Shown: positions 1 to 9,037 of the stretch, in pieces
How positions within the stretch are numbered: position 1 is the first letter of the stretch
How the letters are laid out: each line of letters begins with the position of its first letter
Source: Asterionellopsis glacialis
Taxonomy: Eukaryota > Bacillariophyta > Plagiogrammaphyceae > Rhaphoneidales > Asterionellopsidaceae
Reading direction: 5' to 3'
DNA: 18,736 bases
Assembly: GCA_014885115.2 (NCBI GenBank)
Contig: WKLE02001802.1
Coordinates: 47,642-66,377, forward strand
Notes under the pieces: generated by a model
What the model was told of the DNA's origin: nothing
Seen by the model: only the letters and a program-made list of their open reading frames with translations
Database searches by the model: none
Program-made: the position numbers and the translations under genes

Positions 1-530
1 GGGGGGGGGGGTGAACAAACTAATCCAAAAAAGCTAATTTGATACGGGGGGCCCGGAAAAGAGCCGGATCAATTTGAGATTTTTGGACCAAAAAGAATTT
101 TAGGAGCGCTCCATTGGTGCGTGTGGACTTTAGATGATTCGTCCGGTGGACAATACAAGCCCACCCAAGCAATCGTAGAATCGAAGTGTAACCGTAACCG
201 TTATTGGATTACCATATGATAAAATTCCAGTAGAGGAATAATGCAATAGACACTTTGGGTCTCCATGCTTTGTTTTCGTAACATCGTGTTTATTTTAATG
301 CTCAAGTGAGTTCGTCATCATCCAAGCAATTTTATTCGTTGACAGCCCTAAAACTTCTTGTGAGTGTCACTGACCTTCAAATTTCAACTTCGCCGAATTC
401 TCCATCCGAGAAGGAGAAAACACCAAACTTTAAGGGGTGGCATTTTGTTCTTCTTTCGCTTTTGCTTGGCTGTCTGTACACGGATATTTGTTGACAAACC
501 AATCAACAAATTATTCAGTGTACACTCTCA
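1..530. other. Upstream region of the VASt gene, no gene seen
   Basis: No supported coding region lies here. The first 11 bases are all G, which looks like a contig-edge or sequencing artefact. An in-frame TGA at 492-494 precedes the ATG at 531, so the downstream reading frame does not extend into this stretch. A GTGAGT at 306-311 and a TTATTCAG ending at 518 could be the donor and acceptor of an intron in the 5' untranslated region, but splicing them does not give a longer in-frame protein, so this is only a possibility. Confidence 0.5.
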
Positions 531-1487
531 ATGTCACAAGTAGTTAGGAAGATGATGAAGCCTATAGCAAAAGAACCTCCCATGTCAACCCTTCAATGGC
601 AAAGACTATTTGAATATCGTCGGAGATTGTCAACTTGTGCGATCCTACTCACGGTGGTAGCACTAGCCACATTTGAATTGGTTTCTGTTTCTGGTGAGAA
701 CTCTAGTAGAATTTCCAATGTATCATCGATTCACCGAGGTAATCAAGCATTTGAGCCAAAAGACGAAAAAGATTCTGCTTCAAAATGGGCTCATCTGAAG
801 AAAACGACACAAGCAAACTTTCAATCAGGTCTGTCTGATATTGTTCTACCAGTCGAAATTGATGATTACGAAGCTAAGTTTTTAGCAAACGAAGCACCAC
901 ATTCGATTGGAAAATATCAGATGGAGACCATTGGTGATACAGACATTGAAACTTCACAATGGCAACAAAGTGCAGAAGATAAAGGACTTATAAGATATAT
1001 AAATTACGTTCACCCTATCAATGTCCCAATGGCCCCACCAAGGGCCGAAGCAACGAAGCAACAGCGATTAACAAAGTATGGTACACATGGGATTTTATTA
1101 GAGACACTTACTGTTGTAAATGGCATACCTAAAACAGATTGTTTCGTTGTAGAGGATCGCATCCTTCTGGAACCTACAAATGATGGTGGCGTCGTAATAT
1201 CAGCTTGGTTTGTCATCCGTTTCACAAAAAAGACTATGTTCAAATCTATCATTGAAAGGACAACAGCATCTGAATTTCAGCAATGGTTTCTTAAATATGG
1301 AGAAATGGTCAAACAGGCGGTGGGTGTAATGACAGCAGATGATCGCCAATTGTCAGCATATCAAAATAACAAAAATTATCTTATTTCTCCGGGTGGAGCC
1401 TCTCTCGATCAAAGTGTAAAAATATATCGATTTCCGTCAGATTCTCGCCTACCTTGGTTATCATTTGTCACGGGCAAGTCGTACTAG
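531..1487 (+). CDS. VASt-domain (VAD1/StAR-related lipid-transfer-like) membrane-anchored protein
   Basis: This is a 318-residue single-exon frame ending in TAG. Residues about 34-53 form one hydrophobic segment just after an Arg-rich stretch (RRR at 30-32), which suggests an N-terminal signal anchor. Residues about 103-264 match the VASt domain pattern: LPVEIDDYEAKFL near the start, then PINVPMAPPR, DCFVVEDR, and finally FVIRFTKKTMFKSIIERTT followed by a Trp-containing helix. In eukaryotes VASt domains occur in the Lam/GRAMD1/Aster proteins, where they form a lipid (sterol) transfer fold at membrane contact sites. Lipid binding here is inferred from family only. The usual GRAM domain is not visible, and the anchor is N-terminal, whereas Lam-type proteins carry it at the C-terminus. 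The tail after about 265 is unassigned. ATG 531 is the first in-frame ATG after a TGA at 492. The gene converges with the cyclase-like gene, with 121 bases between stop codons. Confidence 0.8.
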   Translation: MSQVVRKMMKPIAKEPPMSTLQWQRLFEYRRRLSTCAILLTVVALATFELVSVSGENSSRISNVSSIHRGNQAFEPKDEKDSASKWAHLKKTTQANFQSGLSDIVLPVEIDDYEAKFLANEAPHSIGKYQMETIGDTDIETSQWQQSAEDKGLIRYINYVHPINVPMAPPRAEATKQQRLTKYGTHGILLETLTVVNGIPKTDCFVVEDRILLEPTNDGGVVISAWFVIRFTKKTMFKSIIERTTASEFQQWFLKYGEMVKQAVGVMTADDRQLSAYQNNKNYLISPGGASLDQSVKIYRFPSDSRLPWLSFVTGKSY

Positions 1488-1608
1488 AGACGCAGACGTA
1501 CAAGCAGACAACCGAACAATAGAATCAACTGTTACTATAAGTGTACATTAACAGCAACATAACAGTCGATTCCAGTATATCAGCACAGTTACGCTAAGGG
1601 CGATACAC

Positions 1609-4600
1609 CTACAGTTCAGCGTTTAAGGCGCTCCTTTGTGATTGACTGAAAAAACCAAAGACGTTTTCAGTGAAACTTGCTCGTCTATTTTCCAGAGTAC
1701 TTTCTTCTTTTTTCCAAATAGAGGATCGACTATTATCGCCTGATCTGCTGACATGCATCAAGCTGTCAGAATTTGTTTGTTCCCATACACCATCCCAATC
1801 ACTTTCGGGTGGTGTCTCAGCAAAGAATTTACAACGTTCCAAATACAGCCCGGACACAATATCGTCTGATCGAAGTTTACGAAGCTTTGTAAATACATCA
1901 GTAGCTTCTCTGAAACGTTGATCCCGATAACATGATAACCCTTCAAAGTATAATGCTAGCTCTTCACCATTACTAATAATCCCAGGATCTTCTTCTCCAA
2001 GACGATGGTCCAAAACTTCATAAATTGTAATAGGACTTTCAGGACTCCATTCAACTTTGATACGATCAAGTTCACGTATGGTGTACCGTCCTCTGGCTTC
2101 AGCAACAGTGAATTCACTCACAATAATATCAGCCCCGTATAATTTACAAAGGCTGTTCAATTCAACTGCAAGATTCACAGCTTTCCCAATAGCTGTATAA
2201 TCCATGCGTTTCAAAGAACCAATGTTTCCACTGACAACTTCCCCAGTGCTAATACCAATTCCAACCTTGAGAGGGATGTCACCCTTTTCGACACGTTCCT
2301 TATTCAACTTTCTAAGTTCTTTTTGCATCATAATGGCCGCCCGAACAGCATTGTCTGGATCCTTTATTGTGCTATGCGGTATCCCAAAGTTTGCCATTAA
2401 TGCATCACCAATAAATTTGTCGAGTGACCCCTTGTTGTCAAACACACAATCCGTCATCCTTTGGAAGTATCCATTCAGTAATTCAACAGTCTGAGTTGCT
2501 CCGATATCCTTTGTGATTGAGTTGAATGCATGTATACTTGAATAAAGAGCTGTTGCGTTGTGAAGTTTGGCATTCCCTGAATTTTCATCGTCACATAAGA
2601 GTTGTTCTGCGACGGCCTCGGACATGTACCGAGTTAAGGTCCCATGTAACTTCTTTTCTCGCGTGACATCTTCTATCTGGACGATGCACCCAATTTGTTG
2701 AAAATCTTCATCTGTCAAAGGACTTAGTGTTGCATTGATAACCATACTTGGCTGTTGAAGCATCTTAAGCTGCATATTTTGTAACGTCCGTGTCTTTCCA
2801 GATTCAAATACCCAATTGATGGCATCCAATATCCACTGATTTTCCAATGTAAAGACGTATTCCATGTCATGGTCGATCACTTCTGACGGATGCTTCAAGT
2901 GAAGCATTTTAGCAGCAGCCTTATTGACCTTACCTACTATACCATCATTGTCAACACTAAGAATGCCATCGCAAATACTCTCCAAAACACATTCGTTATA
3001 CTTTTGAACTTGAATTACCTCGTGCGTCAAACTTGCTGTAACCAAGGCATGTGCAGCCTGTGTTGTCATATTTTCTAACAAAACAAGATCATTCTCGTTG
3101 AAATTCCCTTCCATCTTGTTAATAGCCTGTGCCACTCCAATAATAGTTTGTTCTCCGCGCCCTTCGCCATTTTCTGTCTTCCAGATAGGAGCACATAAAA
3201 TAGATCGAGTACAAAATCCCGTCTGACGATCAATATCTTTATTGAATCTTGAATCAGAATAGGCATCTTCAATAATAAGTGGTTCTCGACTCGTACAGAC
3301 ATTCCCTGCTATACCAGCATCAGCTGGGAAACGGATTTCCTTTAGAGCTTCATCTTCGGATACCCTTGCATATAATTCATTTGTTTTCGCATCGTACAAG
3401 AAAATTGTACATCTCTCAACTGCAAGGTAATGCATAATGATGTGCGTTAGGGAAGGTAACAGTTCATCTAATTCTTGTGAAACTGACATGGCTTGACTGA
3501 TTTCAATCATGATCTGCATCAATCGTGTATGTTGATCAGAGAGATGAGCTGAAACCAAGGCATGCGCTGCCTGTGTCGTCATGTTCTCCAATAGGTTAAG
3601 ATCAAAACCTGTAAAGTTCCCCTGAACTTTGTTAACTAATTGTGCAACCCCCACAATCACCTTATTATTATTCTCAGTACCACCATCGCCATTGTCGCTG
3701 TTTTTCCCAAACGATGCTGATAATCTTCGATTTAATTCTAAAGAACCTCTTCTCCGATTATCCAGGTCCCATATGGGTGTACACAATATAGATCTTGTAC
3801 GGAATCCTGTTGCCTTATCAATTTCTTGATTAAACCTCGAATCAGCATATGCATCTGGTATAATTAAACTTTCTTCATTTGTAAAGACACTTCCTGCAAT
3901 ACCAGCATTAGCAGGAAATCGTATTTCAGACATACCTTCATCAACAGAAGACTTTGTGTACAGTTCATTTGTTCGTTGATCGTGTAGGAACAATGTGCAC
4001 CGTTCGACACCCAAGTTGGCACAGAATACTTTATTCAATGCAAAAAGCAATGCTTCCAAATCTTGTGATATTGCCATAGCCCTTGATATTTCATTCATAA
4101 TACGCCTCATACGATGGTTTTCATCTGCTAATCGAGTATTGACCAAAGCCTGTGATGTCAACATCACCATTTGTTCTAACATCCGTTGGTCAATATCTTC
4201 AAAGACTCCACCCTTTTTATTCAAAACTTGAACTACACCAATGACTGAACGTGAAGGTGTTGATTCTCCATTGTTTTTGTTATTACCATCTTCGTGTTCG
4301 TCAGTTTTCCATATGGGTGTACAAAGGATACATTTTGTATGATATCCGGTTTTTCTATCAATCTCTTCATTGAATCTTGAATCTTCATATGCATTTTGAA
4401 TAATGAGAGATTGTTGCGTCGTAAAGACGCTTCCGGCGATACCTGCATTCGAGGGAAAACGTATTTCTTTCATTGTACAATCTTCAGATGCTCTTGTGTA
4501 TAATTCATTTGCTTTTTCATCATATAAAAATATTGTGGACTTATCAACGTCCATAAATCTTAAGATTAACTGATTTAGCTTGGGTAACAATGTATCCAAC

Positions 4601-4833
4601 GATAAGTGGCATTCTGATAATATTGTAAACATATCTAATGTAACTTGTTGTTTCATACGATTTTCATTATGTACATCATTATTATCCTGATGAAGCATTG
4701 GTTCCTTGGAAAGATCCTCTTCATCTGTCAGCAACGGCAAGGACGACGACTCAACTGGAAGTGCCGAGACACAACGAGCTGATTCCTCCTTAATCGGACT
4801 TGTCGAGTCCAAAATGTCGTTTTCGTTGTCCAT
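1609..4833 (-). CDS. Triple-GAF, PAS, class III nucleotidyl cyclase-like protein (probable pseudocyclase)
   Basis: This is an intronless 1074-residue protein. GAF domains lie at about 78-233, 258-424 and 455-598. They are very alike (EIRFP, AGIAG, DSRFN and ILC blocks) and each ends with an N-K-x4-F-x3-D motif (N205/K206/F211/D215; N401/K402/F407/D411; N572/K573/F578/D582), most of the NKFDE signature of cyclic-nucleotide-binding GAFs. A PAS-like domain spans about 612-725 and a class III cyclase domain about 735-945. The order resembles cyanobacterial CyaB1/CyaB2, which regulate cAMP synthesis through GAF domains. In the cyclase domain Lys806, Asp810 and Asn887 are kept, but the first metal Asp is Ser766, the purine-specifying Asp is Lys884 and the transition-state Arg is Glu891. 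Catalysis alone is therefore unlikely, and a sensor or heterodimer role is inferred. The tail at about 955-1020 has a TPR-like helix pair and a PPxxxWDGVW motif. The N-terminus lacks a membrane segment, so the protein is probably soluble. An in-frame TGA lies 9 bases upstream of the ATG. Confidence 0.9.
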   Translation of the reverse strand: MDNENDILDSTSPIKEESARCVSALPVESSSLPLLTDEEDLSKEPMLHQDNNDVHNENRMKQQVTLDMFTILSECHLSLDTLLPKLNQLILRFMDVDKSTIFLYDEKANELYTRASEDCTMKEIRFPSNAGIAGSVFTTQQSLIIQNAYEDSRFNEEIDRKTGYHTKCILCTPIWKTDEHEDGNNKNNGESTPSRSVIGVVQVLNKKGGVFEDIDQRMLEQMVMLTSQALVNTRLADENHRMRRIMNEISRAMAISQDLEALLFALNKVFCANLGVERCTLFLHDQRTNELYTKSSVDEGMSEIRFPANAGIAGSVFTNEESLIIPDAYADSRFNQEIDKATGFRTRSILCTPIWDLDNRRRGSLELNRRLSASFGKNSDNGDGGTENNNKVIVGVAQLVNKVQGNFTGFDLNLLENMTTQAAHALVSAHLSDQHTRLMQIMIEISQAMSVSQELDELLPSLTHIIMHYLAVERCTIFLYDAKTNELYARVSEDEALKEIRFPADAGIAGNVCTSREPLIIEDAYSDSRFNKDIDRQTGFCTRSILCAPIWKTENGEGRGEQTIIGVAQAINKMEGNFNENDLVLLENMTTQAAHALVTASLTHEVIQVQKYNECVLESICDGILSVDNDGIVGKVNKAAAKMLHLKHPSEVIDHDMEYVFTLENQWILDAINWVFESGKTRTLQNMQLKMLQQPSMVINATLSPLTDEDFQQIGCIVQIEDVTREKKLHGTLTRYMSEAVAEQLLCDDENSGNAKLHNATALYSSIHAFNSITKDIGATQTVELLNGYFQRMTDCVFDNKGSLDKFIGDALMANFGIPHSTIKDPDNAVRAAIMMQKELRKLNKERVEKGDIPLKVGIGISTGEVVSGNIGSLKRMDYTAIGKAVNLAVELNSLCKLYGADIIVSEFTVAEARGRYTIRELDRIKVEWSPESPITIYEVLDHRLGEEDPGIISNGEELALYFEGLSCYRDQRFREATDVFTKLRKLRSDDIVSGLYLERCKFFAETPPESDWDGVWEQTNSDSLMHVSRSGDNSRSSIWKKEESTLENRRASFTENVFGFFSQSQRSALNAEL

Positions 4834-5261
4834 GATTAAAACTCACTGCTCACCTATTCTTGTGGATATCAAATCTCGCTCGCGTTGATCGATATACTTT
4901 TAGAAGTACCAGGTACGGTGGACTCGCATGTGGTTACAGAATAGTCACGGCGACTGATAAAAATTAATTTTATTAGCGTTTACCAATAGAACGGTGCGAA
5001 GATTGGTGAACTTTGGATGTGTGTCGCCCCTTGCTATTTCAGGTCACTTCCCAGTAGTCCAAAGAAAACTTTCAACATCTTGCATTCTAGTTTTTATATT
5101 GATTTTCTATCCTATGAGGTCCTCTGGTTCTAAATCTACATGTGTACTTTTGTACCATTTTTGAGCGTGCAACCGTCAACATACTCCGCGTAAAAAGTAG
5201 TATCCATCCAACATGACACCTGTTTTCTTGAACGACCATAATCATGACCGTCGAAGACTCT
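4834..5261. promoter_or_regulatory. Upstream region of the cyclase-like gene
   Basis: This is the 5' flank of the minus-strand cyclase-like gene and must hold its promoter, but no TATA or initiator site can be assigned with confidence. One copy of the 9-mer TACCAGGTA lies at 4907-4915, about 75 bases from the start codon, isolated from the dense array of the same motif further upstream. Confidence 0.3.
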
Positions 5262-5626
5262 TACCTGGTACCTGTACCTGGTACCTAAATATTAGTAATA
5301 GGACCTACCACCCGGTACCTGGTGTGGTCATCCTGTACGAAATACAGGTATTAATACCAGGTAAATCTGTAGGGGACATCAAGTGTAGGTATTGATTTAT
5401 TGTCTATTATTTTAGTAGAAGGTACCAGGTACTCGTACAATATTCAATATGGACCAGAGTGGTAGAAGCAAACTGTGGTATTAATACCAGGTAATCATAC
5501 GTTTACCTGCTGGTACCGGTACCAGGTACATGGTACCTGATAGCCCCTACCAGGTACAGGTACCTCACCTGGTATTAATAAGTACAAACTACCAGGTATG
5601 GTTTTAGAGATACCTGATGTAAGGTA
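5262..5626. repeat. Dense array of palindromic TACCTGGTA/TACCAGGTA motifs
   Basis: Within about 365 bases the 9-mer TACCWGGTA occurs at least eight times in both orientations (for example at 5262, 5356, 5422, 5519, 5547 and 5589), together with many GGTACC palindromes. Several copies join a GGTATTAATACC palindrome (near 5347, 5477 and 5570). Copies are irregularly spaced with unrelated DNA between them, so this is not a simple tandem repeat. The same motif recurs at 4907, about 6632-6648 (two copies in tandem) and about 8313. It could be a decayed minisatellite or a cluster of protein-binding sites; the sequence does not decide. Confidence 0.75.
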
Positions 5627-7169
5627 GCTTCGTTTTGAAGTCTTCGTTTCTTATTTGAATAAATTCAAAAGGGGGTAGTGCAGTACCAAGGAAGACTTGA
5701 ATTGATAAATAATACTTAAAAATAATATTCAGGATATTTGCACGGTATTATTCATATTACTGTTCGTCTGGTCTACTTGAAATTTCTCAGTACATTTTTT
5801 AAGAAATTGTCTGATGGTCTGATGATGAATCCAAAAAATATTTTGAGAGGACCAACCCATCGATCGTTCCTGGTCACACGAGAATTTTCTGGTGATGCAT
5901 CATCGGAGATTTAGGTACTTTAAAAGATGCAGAAAAAGACGTAAAGATGCCATGCACACATTTGAAGTGCGAATGGACACTCCAGTTGATGAAGAAATAG
6001 GCATGAAAGAGAAAAGAATGCAAAATATTTCTCAAAGTCGGAATCTAGTTGATGTTTTGAAAAAATACGAAATGAAGCAGAAACTATGAAATGATGACAA
6101 GGAGGCCATTACAACAATCATCCTATTATAAAATTATGCAATATCTGGTTATTATAATGAAGACTATTTAAAAAATTATGATCTAGAACGTTGGTTGTTG
6201 TCATTTCTCTATTCTCTAGTCAATTGTTATTCACGTAAATTTGGATCGAAAATCAAAAATCATTTTTTTGGTACTTTTTATGCATTCAATATTTCCTCTT
6301 AAAACCATTATTTGCTTCAAAATCCAAAATAAACTAAAATAAACTAACGAGAATGCCGCAGAAAGAAATGAAAATGGTTATATTATTTACTGATTGATTG
6401 TTGTTGTGTTGTTGAGTGTCAATTTTTGCTTGAAAATATCAAGAAATCCCACAATCTCTGTACTCTATCTGCTAATTCAATCATTTATCAGGGTCACCTC
6501 TTGCACAACAATCAACTTCACATAATATACAACACAATGCTGATCCATAAAACAATTATGCAAATAAAATTGTCACAAAGGGGTGGAGACTCCGATTAAT
6601 AGTTGTTTGTCTATTCTCAGGCTAAACTGCTACCAGGTACCAGGTACCCTAGTACAGTACAAGGTAGGACTAGAGTGCTGCATTACTGGTAATCAATTTT
6701 TGGGTTGTGATCTGTTCTGCAGGTTTGCATAACAGATTTTTTTAATGACAAAAAGACAATTTAGATGGATCTGTGGTACAAAATCAACTGGGTATCTCTG
6801 GTGATCTGTGACCGGAAGAAGGGAATCATAATCAATCAAAAACTTTTACCAAATAGACTGTACAAAAAGTTTATGATTGTCACAATGCCTTCATCTGGTA
6901 CCATGATACCCCTTGAATAAGGTTAATCACTGGAAGAAGCACAGGTTCCTGTGGACAAAGAATGGATGAAGACACTAAGAAACTTACTTGTTCAAAAAAA
7001 GACATGAACTTGACAAAAATAAAAATAAACTCAAGTGCAACATATTTACAAAAAAGTGAGTTCAGTGATGGATGTGTTACACTTTTACAAACCTGAAATG
7101 AAGTTGATTCATCTTCCTAATTGAACATATCATGTATATTTTTCAAAGTTGTCCATAAAGTTTGTTTCT
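5627..7169. other. AT-rich stretch without a recognisable gene
   Basis: No convincing gene was found. A basic 64-residue frame beginning at ATG 5895 and ending at 6089 is open, but it resembles nothing known and has no supporting context. Two adjacent copies of the TACCAGGTA motif lie at about 6632-6648. The rest is AT-rich with many stops in all frames. Confidence 0.5.
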
Positions 7170-8096
7170 GAGTTCAGAATAGCTGCATCCAGCCATTCCA
7201 AGTATGTTCCATAAATCTGGTGGTCATCAATGCTGAGCACATCAACTATATCAACACACATAAGTACTACTATACTGAAATCTCAAATACCCTTATAACC
7301 CCCCTTGATACTTCCAATTTGATTATAAAATACTTTGACTCTTTCTTCTACTTGCTTCCATAGTAAATGGTCTACATGATCATAACTATCTTAGGGAATG
7401 CTTGGTACTACATGAAGCTTGTTGACAATACACCACATGTTTAAATTTTGAAGTTGTTCTGTAAATCATTTGAATCCTCTATTTCCACAGCAAGGAGCAC
7501 CATTTATGGTAACATAGATGCTTTCAAATGGATGTGTAAAGGCATAGAAGGAAGCAAAAAGTACAGCATTTGCACCACCCAGCCCAAAGAATGTCCTGTA
7601 AGAAAAAATTTGTTCTGTTATTCATTAAAGGCTCAAGAATATCAAGGATATCATTGTAAGCTCCAAATGCAGTACAAAAACCTTATAGATTGTTACTCTG
7701 AGAGTTCTTTAACCCCACCGGTATCTGAGGTTTGGTACATGGGATAACAAGTAAAGTTTAAACAATAATCTGGAGATCCATGGGGGATTTGATTGTATTC
7801 AAAATTTGCAACCCAATCTTCAGTTTCTTCAGTGCCACAAAATGGTACTATGATTTCCCAATGTGGAACGAACAAAATTTTGTTGCTCCAATAATCAGCA
7901 TAATTCCTACTGCTATCACCAGGCATTGAGACTTTCACTAAAACTAAGACTTCTATGCCTTCTTTATCAATCTAAGGAATTGTGTGATAACATTCTTCTG
8001 GAATTATGGTATTGAAGTCCACCAAGGAGTTTTTATCATGCCATACACTATCCAGGCCAATGATGCCATCTCAAGCACTCTTTCAGGAGCTAGAAA
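7170..8096 (-). pseudogene. Decayed class-3 (fungal-type) lipase gene
   Basis: Reading the minus strand from about 8090 down to 7170, hallmark blocks of a class-3 alpha/beta-hydrolase lipase appear in the right order but in different frames. They are an N-terminal helix (LEMASLAWIVYG, about 8075-8040); WEIIVPFCGTEETEDWVANF within 7938-7696, matching the usual FRGT..DW..N block; FCTAFGAYNDILDIL (about 7670-7625); FFLTGHSLG, the nucleophile elbow with Ser at 7590-7588; INGAPCCGNRGF, matching the G-x-P-x-x-G-N block; WCIVNKLHVVPSIP; and a C-terminal DHQIYGTYLEWL block near 7230-7195 that would carry the catalytic His. Stop codons, a 5-base insertion right after GHSLG and other frame changes break the gene. 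The Arg of FRGT is Cys and the usual Asp of the VN..D.VP block is His. Family lipases hydrolyse acylglycerols; this copy should be inactive. Introns may explain some frame changes but not the stops inside conserved blocks. Confidence 0.75.
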
Positions 8097-8454
8097 GTCA
8101 TTGCAAATATCTGAAACATTTTACCAATGCACTTGTAGGGCACTACAAGAGTGGTCAACACACAAGAAAATACCTTTATAAGTCTCCTCATGGTGCCTAA
8201 CAGCTGTAGATGCTTGTCTTTCTTTGTGATATGTTAGATAGACATAAAAGAGGTTCTGAAAGGTTGGTCAAGCATACAACAATACTATTAGAATTTGTTT
8301 TACATGGATCATACCAGGTACTATTCCATGTACAGGTACCATGTACCTGGCAATATATATTGATGAGTTTACATAGTATGTATGGTATCAGGAGGTCCTA
8401 CCAGTATATGTTGCTGTGCATCTATACACTGTACCTTTTTTTGGTCAGATTTGT
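8097..8454. other. Intergenic stretch between lipase relic and the inverted-repeat element
   Basis: No gene is supported. A loose cluster of the TACCAGGTA-type motif and GGTACC palindromes lies at about 8312-8350. Open frames here are short and overlap on several frames. Confidence 0.5.
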
Positions 8455-8503
8455 AGAGTTGTTCCAGGATTAGGTGGACCAGCCCAGTACTGGACTGTGA
8501 CAT
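8455..8503. repeat. Left terminal inverted repeat
   Basis: This pairs with 9038-9075. The first 27 bases are identical to the reverse complement of the right repeat. After that, the left copy carries an extra 11 bases containing the perfect 10-base palindrome CCAGTACTGG (8484-8493), and the match then resumes at TGTGACAT (8496-8503). Confidence 0.8.
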
Positions 8504-8586
8504 AAATTTTTTTTAATCAAATTAGTCAAAGCTAGTAATTTTGTTTGATATTTTTTTGTGAGGACAGACAGATGTACCATTTTACG

Positions 8587-8717
8587 GTACTGATTTCTTG
8601 ACAACCAGCCATTTTTACCTAACAACCACTAGTGCAGTTCCATGCACAAGGAGCTTCTGCATGGAATCACACTGGTGGTTGTTAGGTAAAAATGGCTGGT
8701 TGTCAAGAAATTGGTAC
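8587..8717. repeat. Near-perfect 131-base inverted repeat (hairpin) centred at 8652
   Basis: Arms 8593-8634 and 8670-8711 pair over all 42 positions with one G-T pair. Pairing continues towards the centre with mismatches only at 8635/8669, 8636/8668 and 8647/8657 plus one further G-T pair, leaving almost no loop. A shorter match continues outwards at 8587-8590 with 8714-8717. If transcribed, this would make a long dsRNA hairpin. It lies inside the element with terminal repeats at 8455 and 9075. Confidence 0.9.
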
Positions 8718-9037
8718 TGCAAACAGCAGCATTTTGCAAGATTGATCGGAAGAGATCTGGGTGCAACAGCCAATTTTTGTCAGTTGAGGGAGCCTGCAAT
8801 GCCCAAAAGTGCACCGGCCAGGTCATCATTATATTCAATTCCGATACAAGTCAGCCGTGCCATAATATGATGTATAAATGTATGTAAATTTACTGGGTAT
8901 ACATTCCAGTAGTATAAAAGTATACAAATATGAATACATATATAAAAAAATTTCAAAGTATATAAAATTAGTAAGCAATGAATATATGTATAATTCAAAA
9001 ATATGAATTTTGGGTCTACATGGAGTCTACGGACCAG

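Noticed and set aside
306..494. 62-codon frame upstream of the VASt gene
   Set aside because: It begins with GTG, not ATG, and overlaps a possible intron; no protein family is recognised.
5262..5626. CRISPR array
   Set aside because: The repeats are 9-base palindromes with irregular spacing and both orientations in a eukaryotic genome; there is no repeat-spacer regularity and no cas gene.
5895..6089. Basic 64-residue frame as a small gene
   Set aside because: There is no recognisable family, no context and no conserved feature; composition alone could produce it.
8598..8870. Frames of 90 (plus) and 69 (minus) codons over the hairpin
   Set aside because: Their N-terminal and C-terminal parts are mirror translations of the palindrome arms, so they are by-products of the inverted repeat.
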